Source of the DNA: Sipunculus nudus
Taxonomy: Eukaryota > Annelida > Sipuncula > Golfingiida > Sipunculidae
DNA length: 64,000 nt
Direction: 5' to 3'
Assembly (NCBI GenBank): GCA_026874595.1
Contig: CM049310.1
Coordinates: forward strand, 9,920,001-9,984,000
The notes beneath the pieces are model-generated. The model was not told the DNA's origin. It was given only the letters and a program-made list of their open reading frames with translations, and did no database searches. Both the position numbers and the translations under genes were made by a program. Positions 36,401 to 47,851 of the stretch are shown here, piece by piece (position 1 is the first letter of the stretch; each line of letters begins with the position of its first letter).

Positions 36401-37575
36401 GTGGCTGACGTAACATCAGTACCTCAACTTACTTTGTGCTTTTGAACCATGTATCTGTATACATAAGTACAATTAAACCTCATTTTATGGACACCTCTCC
36501 ATGACTGGCACTTCTAGATCACAGACACATGAAGTGATGCAATGAATATTAACCTTGAAAGGTGTGTGTGTGTGGGGGGGGGGACTATAACTTTTCTGAC
36601 GTTATGTATGGGTATGCCAGAAGCACTGCTTGATTTGGTATCAAGAAATTCTTTCAGTCACATTTTCTAAGCCTATGATCACCAACTACATCGGTAAAAT
36701 GTTGGTAAAAATTGTTCTTCTACACCAAAATTAGTGTCTGTTTATAAATATCAAGAAGCGAGCCAGTGCTGTGGACAGAAGCATCTGATTGATTCACTTT
36801 GTACCTGGCAGCCTCCTGTGAAAACGTAACCAGGTTGGCTAGGACTGAAGCTGGTATAAAGCACCTCCAGACTGAATCAAAGTATGAATAGGTTTGCCCA
36901 TACAGGACCACAGGCATGAGAGAGTGAACATACAGAACTGTATGTAGACAGATTACTGCATTGCTTGCTTTCTTTCATTTTGCTCTTGCATTTAATAAAC
37001 ATTTCAGTTTGCAATCCTGTGTAATTATTTCCTTGCAAAACTGAGAGGGAGAGGCTCTCAGATAATTATCTTGCAATTATGACATGGAAATACTCAAAGT
37101 AGTTGGTATTATAAGAACTTGACATATGCAGGGTAAACTAAAATATCAGCAAAACCTGGCAAAAGCCCTCAGCCAAAAGAACATTGCTTATGGGTGGTAC
37201 CAGAAAAAGGTATAAAATATCTGTTCTCACATGGATGTATATCTGTACATACGTCTCTTGCTCAAGTTATAAATTTTTACTAGGGAGGTATGTCGTACCT
37301 TTGCAAGTCTGGCACCCCCGAACTCATGCAGCACTTAGAGATCATCCAAGGCAAATGACCATACCACGTTAAATAATCTACCCAGTGGTTCCTGAGAAAA
37401 AAAAAACTCCTAAGTTTTCTCAATAATAAGCTCTGTGACCTTGAAAAATAGGTCAAGGTCACCCACCTTTGTAACATGACCCAAGCTTTTGTTGATATGC
37501 ATCAGCACTGAAGAAATGCAGTACGTGTTTGATACTTTTGGAGATATCCTGCTCTCAAGGCCAACATTGAAAAAA
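30421..37575. other. Long region without recognised genes
   Basis: AT-rich. A family A end tip on the minus strand (GGCCCATGGCGCTCAGCTG, about 30812-30831) marks a decayed element of unknown extent. A CpG-richer patch at 32160-32290 (CCGCGGGCGGACGACAC) could be a promoter or exon relic, but I see no frame for it. Homopolymer G runs occur at 30673 and 32659. Bases 37310-37460 resemble 40210-40340, a dispersed repeat flanking the family A copy. Otherwise nothing. Confidence 0.5.
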
Positions 37576-40174
37576 ACAAGGGACCTATGGGTCACGACGC
37601 TCAGCTGTAATATATGATAAAAAAATATTTTTTAGAAATGAGGCACATGCTGGTTTTGTGTGGTAATAAATATAAGCTGTATTATGAGTTGTGGGTGTTT
37701 AGCTTATGTATGATTTTGATAGGATCTTTGGAGACAGGGAAGAGGATTGATTTCATTTATTTTATTAACAAATGGAGTGCTATTGTCACACAGATTTTGA
37801 CTTGGCCATATAACTTATAAGCAGAACATATAATATAAGAGTTTAACTATTTATTAAAAAAATTACAAATATTGTCCCAAATATAATTTTTATTAAAAAT
37901 AATAAGAGAATAATATGATTTTTTAAAATGAAATATAACTGATATGATTATTAAAATAATATCAAAGAATATATTCATGAATGCATTCATGAATACATTT
38001 TGAAAGTATTTGCACGAGTATTCATATACTTTCATTTTTACCTGAATTCCCATTCTTTATGCAAGAAATTTTATAATGGACTACATAATCATATTCGTAT
38101 TTAAATACAATTACAAAGTATTTGCACCATGTCTGGTATTTATTCAGTTTTCACCAAACAATGATTTTGAGAATCCAGAATTATAAAATTCACACATTTA
38201 AATAATGATCATAAGTACCTGGTTTTATGGCTTTTATTTATTTTAAAAAATAACTGTAAAAAATTCATTTTGGACTAATTTCACATCAATGTACACACTA
38301 GACACAGTAGGAATCTAGATTAATATTATCAACTGCATCTTTGTCTATCATTAATTTCCTTCATATAATCCCTAATGATTAGTAATGAATAATATGATTT
38401 ACTTCTTTATCATTAAAAATGAACTGAAAAATGCCATAGGTGACTGCATGGTGTTATTTGGAATATGTGACATTCTACCCATCAATACAAGATTCTTATA
38501 TCATCAGTAACTGCAAGTTAATTTCCTGTTATTATAAAATAACAAATTCCTTTTCTATTTTTCTTTAATTTGTTATTAAAAACCAAGAAAAATTAATTAA
38601 TTTATTGTTTATTGTTATGTTGTTGGTTAAAACTACTAGATGAGTTGGGTTGGACACCTGGATCAACTGTGGCTGGCCATAAGCTGCCTGGATTCTCGCC
38701 TCAAGCGTGCATAATTTGATGAAAGGTCAACAAGGTCAACATACAGGTGACTCAAGAGGGGCTGGAGAGAGCCAAAGTCTGATAGGGTCTCATATAAAAC
38801 ATTAATAAAAGCTACAATATTTGGCTTTCTAAACTAAAAAGCTGAAATCCTTATGTGTGCATGATATGAAAATTATATCAACAGTGCTCTCAGGAAACAA
38901 ACGTGCCATGGTCACAGTTGGGCAAAATTTAAGGTACTAATTTTATATTTATACTAATAACTTATAAAATTTGAAAAATTCAGAACTAATTTTGGGTATT
39001 CAATTGAATCTTGATTAAATAATGTTACATCCCTGACAATAAAATCTCTAGCTTCAGCAATGCCCTTGTTAAGGGAGTAAATATATTTCATGATTTTTTA
39101 CAAAGTGCATTATGTTTGGGCCCATAACTTAAAACAATTACACAATACTGACATCATTTCTGGCATGTGCATAGAGAATGTATAGAAAAATATGTATATT
39201 ATATATGATCAAAGTCAGATCAGTGGTTTTGATATTAGGCAGTCTTAAAGTGTAACAATGGGTTTTTAATGGAAAAATGAAGTTTTTCATTGATATCTCG
39301 AAGGAATTAAGTCCTAGTGACCAAATTCTTGGCATGGTAGGGGATTTTGGAGAAATCTAACTGTATGCCAAATTTAAGGAACTTAGAGCTGAAGCTCGGG
39401 AGCTGAGCTCTAGCAAACTGCATAACACTAGCAATATGTGACATGGTGCTTGAAAACTTGAATAAAATCTACAGTTTTTGATCAACTGGTTTCAAATTTT
39501 TGGTGTTAACAGTTGAAATGCTAACAAAAACATGCTGTGAAAATTAAATCCACAGCAGTTACAGCAAAAAAACGTGCCATGGTCAAAGTTGGGCAAAATT
39601 TAAGGTACCAATTTTTTATTTTTGCTAATATTTTAAAAAATTTAAAAGATTTTGATCTGATTTTGGGTATACAATTTAATTTTGATTAATAAAAGTAATA
39701 TTACTGGAAAAAAAGTGCTTAGCTTTAACAAGTTTTGTGTTAAGTGATAAAATTTCTTTCCTGATTATTTACAAAATGCATTATGTTGGGGGCCATAACT
39801 TTTTTAAATTATATAATACAGACCTAATTTCTGGCATGTACATAGGAATTATATAGAGGATTATTTATAGGAAATATGAGGAAAAACAGATGAGTGGTTT
39901 TGATATTAGGCAGTCCTGAAGTGTGAAAATAGGTTTTTAATAAAAAAATTGAGGTTTTTCCTTAATTTCTCAAAGGAATGAAGTCGCAAAGACCCAGTTT
40001 TCGGCTTGGTAGGAGATCTTGGGGACATCTAACATTATGCTGAATTTTGGATTCCTAGGTCTTACGGTTTCAAAACGTGCCACATCTACAGACGGACGGA
40101 CGGACAGACGGACAGACGACGGACAATGGACCACGACTATAGCTCAGATGACTTATAGTCAGCTGAGCTAAAAA
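37576..40174 (-). mobile_element. Family A-type element on the minus strand (A4)
   Basis: The left edge is the reverse complement of the family end (ACAAGGGACC, GGGTCACGACGCTCAGCTG). The right edge is the reversed start: (GGAC)n microsatellite at about 40090-40120, then GCTCAGATGACTTATAGTC and AGCTGAGCTAAAAA. Inside are two units of about 665 bp (CGTGCCATGGTCA at about 38904 and about 39570), unlike the 337-bp units of A1. So the tips are conserved while the tandem cargo differs. Confidence 0.7.
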
Positions 40175-40335
40175 CATCATAATTAATAAATTCATTAAAA
40201 ATCAGAAATTGTAGGTGGTGCCCAAAAAAACTCGTGCAGCAGTTACTGATCATCAGTTCCAATGATCATGGCATGCTTGCTAACAATCTACCCAGTGGTT
40301 CCTTAGAAATAAGCTTCTAAGTTTTTTTCTGTAAT

Positions 40336-40760
40336 TAGCTGTGAGAGACGGCTTGGGTGATGACAATAGCCTAAAAGGCTGAGGGCTAATAAAAAGGTAA
40401 AGGTAAGGTGGGGGTTTATAGTCTGATATCACCGACGATGTCAGTCTCATCCAACTTTACACTTTGCCTTCCTATTCATTCAGGCCTGTTCATTTTAGTA
40501 GCTTTTCTCAGCTCCCTGGGGAGCATACTACCCAAGCAGCTATAACATGCATTAGACGGTTATTCTTTCTACTTTTGCCTGCCACCCGTGACTAGTAACC
40601 ATCCACATCTTGGTTGAGAGAGCACACCCTTGTGGTAAATACTTCGGCTAGGAGTCATTATGCAGATGGCGGTCAGAACGGGATGTGAACCCACAACTGT
40701 GCTGTTACAAGTTATTCGCTCTTTCCATATTGCCATCACACTCCAAATTTAACATTCTGG
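40336..40760 (-). mobile_element. tRNA-derived SINE, minus strand
   Basis: Read on the minus strand, a tRNA-like head has an A-box-like TGGCAATATGG and a B-box GGTTCACATCCCG (near 40690). A body follows with GGAAGGCAAAGTGTAAAG and GATATCAGACTATAAACCCC, then a short CCTTACCTTTACC tail. The body matches 27355-27490, which confirms a dispersed family. No clear target duplication seen. Confidence 0.6.
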
Positions 40761-41013
40761 ATACAAAAAAAATATGGAGCCAGTGAACAGTCTCTACTGT
40801 GATAAATGAGATAGACTGATATGAAAAATTCTGATGACAACAAGGTTGGCAGAGATGAATATCAGATTGTATAAACCTTCCTCCTGAACATTAACATACA
40901 AAAATAAGATGGATTTACAGTTATCCACTGTCCTTGCTAAAGGCTTCTATTGTTTTATAGCAGTTATAAATCTATATTATAACTGTCAGTGGTGCCATTA
41001 AATTGTTGTCAAG

Positions 41014-41080
41014 CAATTCCTCTGCGACAACAACACAGAAATGCTTGTTTTTCATCCTGAAGTAATGGGAATGATTTCAG
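41014..41080 (+). CDS. Candidate internal exon
   Basis: Twenty-two open codons (FLCDNNTEMLVFHPEVMGMI) lie between a modest acceptor (attgttgtcaag) and a strong donor (tttcag|gtatgt). The exon ends in phase 1. It lies immediately left of the hAT element at 41343, which would therefore sit in its downstream intron. Function unknown. Confidence 0.22.
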
Positions 41081-41342
41081 GTATGTCTAAGCTGCTACAG
41101 GGTACTTATTTTCCCACAATTCCTAAGAAATATGACATTATTTCATGAAATGGCTACTGCAGTGTCATCTATCTGTGTAACGGCAGTGTACCAAGCTCAG
41201 CCCACTGAAAACCTGACTGGGATGTAACTCCGCCAAATGAAACCCATCTTGAACAAAGTCAAAAAGCATAATGTTAATCATGTTCTATATTATAACTACG
41301 TGTATATAACTATATAGTATTTTAACTAATCATATTCCAAAC

Positions 41343-43806
41343 CAGGGTTGGGGTCAAATACACATTTGTATTTAAATACAGTAAAAGTATGAATTTGTAT
41401 TTATATTTGTATTGTGCAAAATGATAATATACGATTTGTATTTGATCTCAATATTTGACGTATTTGAATAAACAAGGCCTACAGGCCTAATGCGAACCTG
41501 TGCAATGGGATAACACCAGGTATAATGCTTCGATGCTGGACCATTACTTTTCAAGAATATGTGTAATATGTATATGAACAATGCAAGTACTAAACACTTA
41601 GAACAAGAAACAATTACACAAACATCACTCCTGAAATTCTGGCATGGGTGCACACAACACAAAAATGATTATAGTTTGCACCACCAGTCTTGTATACAAC
41701 AAAGAGATATATACATATGCCCAATGTTAGACTGATATGTCAAACCCTTCCTGTGAAATAAGCAGGGACATACACTGTGCAAAAATTATTGTAGGTGGCG
41801 CCACCAGTCTTGTACACTATAAAGCTACCTGATATGTATAAATATGCCCAATTTCAGGCTGATGTATAAAATTCCTCTGTAGAAATAAACAGACGCATAC
41901 ACTGTGCAAGAGTCAATGTGGGTGGCAACACCTGTCTTGTGAATGAGAAAGCCATTAAAGATGCATAGACAGGTCAAAATATCAGGCTAATACCTCAAAC
42001 TTACCTTGAGTTTCACGCACAGGGCTGACCAGGCTTAGGTGAGTAAGGCAGTTGCCCCCAAGTGATCTGTGACCAATTGCTGGCTCAAGCTACTGCACTG
42101 AGTGAACTCTTGACCTGCACCTGGCTAGACTGAGTAAACCTTTGACCCATACCTGGCTGCACTAAGTGAACTCTTGACCTGTTGCATAATCTGACACAGT
42201 TGGCAGTCTGCCAAAGCTATAAATAGATACAGGCCGAACTTTGGTGCCAAATCTGATGCAGTGGGCAGTCTGCCAAAGCTATAAATAGAATGCAGCTGCT
42301 GCACTGAATGAACTCTTGACCTATACCTGGCTGCACTTCTTCCAATCCTGGCACTGCGCCAAAACTATTCATAGAGCTGACATCATCTTGGCTAATGGCC
42401 AGCATCAAGGCACTGGCAATCTGCCAATGGTAAACCAAGTGCTGCCATCTGTACACAAAAGTGGTCCCTACTTGAAATAACTTTGAAATAAATTTTCCCA
42501 ATACAAAATGCTTTTCAGCTGACTTTTTATAAAAAAGAAATCAGGAATATATGAAAAAATAATACAGATGCATACTGAATGCAAAATTATAATACAGATA
42601 CATCTCACTGATGGCAAATTCTAGAATTAAGTTGAGTATGGATACCAATCATTTATAATCCATGTACACTCGTCTTTGAAAAGTTACAGAGAGCTGAATA
42701 TCCATGATTGTAACATTGCCTGGTATGATGAATAATTTAAATCATAAATCTAATTTTTTTTTAAGCCTTTAAAAAACATTCTTGTCAATATTAACCACAG
42801 ATAACCTGAAATCTAAATGTCTAGTGGCATGATGTAATAGATACTGATAAACTGGTGCCAGGCTAGATGTAACAGCATCACACAGCTAACATATATGGTA
42901 AAATAAGAGAAGAAGTTTTTTGTAGCCCTCAGTTTAATACAGGCACTGATGACCCCATTCAAAAAAGGCTGATGCAGGTGGCACCACCAATATCTCAATT
43001 TCAGATATGACTCATGTGACCAACATTGGCATAAAATTTGGTGGTGATAGCGCCAGCAGTTTCTGAGATTGAAATTTTAATATGCATTTTTAGACAGATG
43101 ACTAAGTTCAACCTCCTGTAACTCAGCCAAAAATCTCCAAACTGGAACCATTCGAACAAATTTGAGAGAGATTGTTCCAGGGATCATTTCTGTGATATAT
43201 TGGACAATTTGGCTGGACAATTTCAGAGAAGAAGATTTTCAAAGTTTTTTTTTAGCCTTTTCCCTATAAAATCTAAGAAAATGCAGTTAGAAAAAAATAA
43301 ACAAAATCGGAAAGAGTTTTTCAGAAGACTGATTATTTGCAAAAAAATTTGGTGATGCTAGCTCCTGCCGTTTGGAGTTAGCTATGGTTAACGTACAGAC
43401 TACGCATGACGCAGCATCATCGCATAAGCTCACAGGTTCGCTAATAATGTACAAATACATATGTATAAATACATATTCATATCTGCCATAATTTAAGAAA
43501 AATTTAATTACATCGTAACTTCTGAACAACCCAAAAGAAAGCATCAAGACAAGTGTTTCTTGTAGTGACTTTGTAGAATAAAGAAGGACTCTGATCTCTA
43601 AATACACACAAGTAGCACATGAGTAGACATGAATATTTATGGTGCTGGAAATTAATAATTATTATGTATAACCTATATTTGCATATTTGTAATTGTATTT
43701 GAATATGTTTTTGTATTTATATTTATCTTCACTTGCTCATATTTGTATTTGGAAGAGACCAGCAATTGTATTTGTATTTGGTACACTGTATTTGACCCTA
43801 ACCCTG
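41343..43806. mobile_element. Complete non-autonomous hAT element (2464 bp)
   Basis: Terminal inverted repeats CAGGGTTGGGGTCAAATACA (left) and CAGGGTTAGGGTCAAATACA (right, reversed) differ at one of 20 positions. Flanking 8-bp direct repeats TTCCAAAC (41335-41342 and 43807-43814) are identical, the hAT signature. The TATTTGTATTT-rich subtermini are also inverted. Inside are family B-like units with GGTGGCGCCACC (41794-41805) and a small tandem duplication of GGCAGTCTGCCAAAGCTATA at about 42200 and 42265. No transposase frame. Confidence 0.92.
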
Positions 43807-44058
43807 TTCCAAACACAAGAACATGTAGTATCAAGTATCATACACTTGGAACAGAAGAAGTACTTGAGTCATGAACAACTATTTGAGTCTGAAAGGCTTG
43901 TATTTTTAAATGGTTGTTAACAAAGGTAATATTAACATCTGTGTTTACACTTAATTTTCACAGCACCCATTCATAGGCATTATTAACCTGAATACAGAGC
44001 TGTTATACATTCATATTTGTTAACAACACTTTGGTACCAAGTTTGTTACCTGCCGCAG

Positions 44059-44232
44059 TCAAATATCAATAGCACTAGCAGGGAAGAGGAATCTGACAAA
44101 CAAACCTGTTATGATGACCTTTTATTTAGTCTAGATGTTGCATATAACACCCCTGATGAATATTCCAAGCACAAGCTTTTCAGAATACAATCACTTCTAA
44201 TGTCCCCAAAGAGGGGAGTACTGCCGGGATAG
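44059..44232 (+). CDS. Candidate terminal coding exon
   Basis: After an acceptor-like gttacctgccgcag, 57 codons stay open to a TAG at 44230-44232. The protein (REEESDKQTCYDDLLFSLDV, then NTPDEYSKHKLFRIQSLL) is hydrophilic and natural-looking, with no repeat match in the window. It could pair with the exon at 41014-41080 only if an earlier acceptor (taccaag at 44033-44039) is used, because the phases differ otherwise. Unrecognised. Confidence 0.3.
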   Translation, partial: SNINSTSREEESDKQTCYDDLLFSLDVAYNTPDEYSKHKLFRIQSLLMSPKRGVLPG

Positions 44233-47200
44233 GACAGATCCCTGGACTAATATATAGTACTGTACACATTATAAGTTCATTCCTTCTTGTTACCACTGCT
44301 TTTATGGGATTTGAAAATATTACAATAACATAGCATTTGGCATCTGGTGGCCCTGATAATAGTGCAACTGGTATTCCTGGTTTACTATCATGTACAAATA
44401 AAATGACAGCCTGATCATGTAATAAGGGATAATGCTAATGCAGCTTCTCGTAGAAAAACGACTGACTGGTGCAGCAGGAAGTCTGTTTATGCAAGCATGC
44501 ATGATTCAGCCAGACACTTATTAGCACAGATGAAACTGACAATCCCCACTTTGTTAGCTTATATATGCTATGGACTCTAATTAATTAATATGATCATTAA
44601 AAAAAAGAGGTTTCAATTGTTTCGTACCAGAATGTACGACAAATTCAAGGAAACTTTCAAAATTTGATGTTTATCAATGACTGAAAGAACCTGTGTAAGG
44701 TTCTCTTATAAAATCCTACAAAGCAAATGATTTAAGATCAAATTCTAATGCAAACCGTGCCAAATGCAGCCATTTCTGACGTCTTTTCCTGTTTCCATAA
44801 TGTGTTTGAACACGCCATAATAAATATGATAAATAATAAGTATCAGGATGATCACCAATAAAAAATACTATGTCCAGTGCACACACAGCTGTGTTGAATG
44901 AATAGGCTGGTCAGGCTGGACGCTAGGGGGCACTAGTTGTTTCCCTGCAGTTTTTCAAGCAGGCGGACAAATACTGCCTCTACAAGAGTATCTGTATAAG
45001 TGATATCCTGTATTCAAGTTTCAACATGTAAATTAGTGAAATGGTTAAAAACATGAGCTACTGAACAGACTGTGTGTATTTGATCATTACTCAGTAGATC
45101 TTCAAGGATTTACTGATGATTTTTTTTTCCCGGCAGGAGCAGTGAAATAACTTATTAAAGTTTAGTAACTGATCTGCCCCCCCCCCCCCCCATCCTTTTT
45201 CAGGGGATCATGAAATCCTCCATTGAAACACTATGTACTGGTTTGATTGCAAGATTTTACACATGAAATACACACAGGAAACAAAGAGAATACGACACAG
45301 CAAATTAACATCTCAGATTGTTCTACCATGTTAAAAAACAGCCAATAAGACAGATATATTATTTCAGCTAAAAAAATTAAAATTAGTAATTTTTCTGCTG
45401 CTACAGAGGGGTTTATGGGTCAGTAAGGGTAGAACAGGGGTTTATATTCAAGGCAGGAACTTTTATTTTGATAAAGCATCAAGGAAGTTATGTAGCTTTG
45501 TCAAATGCCAATATTCCATCCCTGTCAATACATTATGTCTGTATAATAACTAGCTTCTGATGAATGTTGTTTGTGCACCATTAAAATACTTCCCTGAGTT
45601 TATCTAACAGCAAATATAAATATTACCACAAAATTCAAATATTAAAAATACATCCTTCCTCTAAGAATTAACTGACACACCAGTGTTTATGTAAAGATCT
45701 TAACTTTATACAAAATCTGTGATCTTTTTTACACTTTTAACAGCTATATGCACTTACCAGTATATATGCTGTTTAGTTTGTGTGTGTGTGTTTGTGTGTG
45801 TGTGTACAATACATATAATCCAACTAAGCAGTAGCACTGTTCTATAATCCATATTTATATAATAAATATACACAGAGCTTTCAATAGTTAAAAAAAATAA
45901 GTGGAGAGTCAAGGATGCCACGGCAGAATTTTTGGCAAGCCACATGGCAATTTGGAGCATCCCAGTGGGAGGTGATCTATGTCAAATTTTCAAGGTTATT
46001 TCCAGTATTTTATGTGTTGAGATTTTGTGTAAATATATGATTATTTGATTAGAGTTTAATCTAAGGGTTAATTGTCAGAACAGAATTAACACATTTTACT
46101 GGTTTCTGAGTTAGTCAGCAATAATTACTGACTGCCAGAGGAGCCAATTTTGACCCTCTGATTTTATTTGAAATTTCATGCATCTGGTCGACACTTGGAC
46201 CCCCTGAACCAAGCATCCAGGTGAGATTTTGAGAGTAACAGATGCTTACCCACGTTCCTGAAAGCCCTGTGTATATATGCCTGTGCATTTCAAAAGCTCA
46301 GATTAATAAAATATTTTAGTCAATAGAAAAGTTTCAACTTTCATTTATTTCTCAAGTATATATATATATATGTATGTTTATATATATTTATGTGTGTGTA
46401 TGTTATACAAACAATATTCATTCTAGACTGTGAACAACATATATTCATTTGATAAGTGGCCCTGTTGACTAGTGATACACTGTTAACTGTGTTATACACA
46501 AATTAGTAAAATTACTGTTGAAAATTCCATTCTGACATCACATGGTCTGGTGTGGGTCATTGCAGGCACGGCCTGTTGACCACTTTTAATGCTATTGCAA
46601 TAATAAATTACTATAAATATTATATGATCACACCCTCCTCAAATGTACCATGCATCTGTATAACAATACATCAGGAAACAGAAATTATTATGCTAACTGA
46701 AGTCCAAAACCAATGACACCTGTATTGACCACATTTTGCATATTTTGTAGACTTCCAGGTTTATCAAAAATAAAAGGCTGGCAGGAGACCTATAGATAAA
46801 ATGCCAGGAGATAATGTAAAAGATTGCAAATGGGTAAAGATTTTGTAATCTTGCATAACTGTGATTTAAAATAATACTAGCATTTTTTAACTGAATGGCC
46901 TGATTAATAGGACAAGATGACCATCCCCCCATCATGTCATTACATTTACATGTAACAGATGCATCATAAACACCTGCCTGGGAACCATGATGGACCCACA
47001 TGTTAAGTCCACACCTGGTGAAATAAATTTATCAAAGGTCAAACATCAAAGACAACCACTAGCTGTAATTTCATATGAAACTCAGAGTTTGCAAGGCATA
47101 CAAGTAAATGTTTCAGTGAGACCCCAAAGTGAAGTAACATGATCATGAATTACAAGACATTCAAGGTGTATGCATCTGATAATGCCCCATATCTTACAAT

Positions 47201-47368
47201 AAAAAACTCAGTCTAATGTGTCAAATTCAATTCATGTTAAGGTGAATCTTGAGGATAATGTAGAAATTATGGACAATCTTGTCGATTATAAAGTAAGATG
47301 TCACCTAAAAGTTTGGCTTGCCACCTCCCGATCTGGGCTGAATAGAGTTTCCACTCTATTCTTTTAAA
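44233..47368. other. Intergenic stretch without recognised genes
   Basis: AT-rich unique sequence with a C run at 45178-45190 and a (TG)n tract at 45777-45805. CTCF-like motifs lie at about 44343-44356 (weak) and 44921-44936. No exon stood out. Confidence 0.5.
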
Positions 47369-47374
47369 TTTATT
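47369..47374 (-). other. Candidate poly(A) signal of the PLPP6-like gene
   Basis: AATAAA on the minus strand (tttatt on plus), about 480 bases past the stop. Consistent with a short 3' UTR; not otherwise tested, and such hexamers are common in AT-rich DNA. Confidence 0.25.
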
Positions 47375-47851
47375 GGTTAGATGGTGTTCTTATTGCACTG
47401 TCCACAGTTGAACCTTTCTAAACTGTGAAAAGAATTCCTTAATGAAAATAACATTGTTTAGAAGGTGCCTCAGCTGATCAGAGGAAATTTAGCAAGACCA
47501 TTTGAATTTTTTATGCTTGAAAGAAAAGTTGTAAAAAGAGTAAATAAAATAATGATAAGAAGTTGAAAAGTACCATGTTAGCCCATCAAATTAACTGAAT
47601 TACACTAATATCAAATTTCCTTAACAAAAATAATTAGATGGTCAGTATATTCTGTAGATTTTAGCTATTTTTTTAGCTGATGAATATCATCAAGATGTCA
47701 TGATAATTAAGGCAGAAAATTAATTTCCAAAGGTTGGCATGGGCAAATGTTACTGTACAAGACTTTAAAAACTTTCAAATGCTAGATGTTTTTCAATTTC
47801 CTAAAGAAAACTGTTCATGTTTTAGTTAAAACAAAATTTAACTTTAAATTA

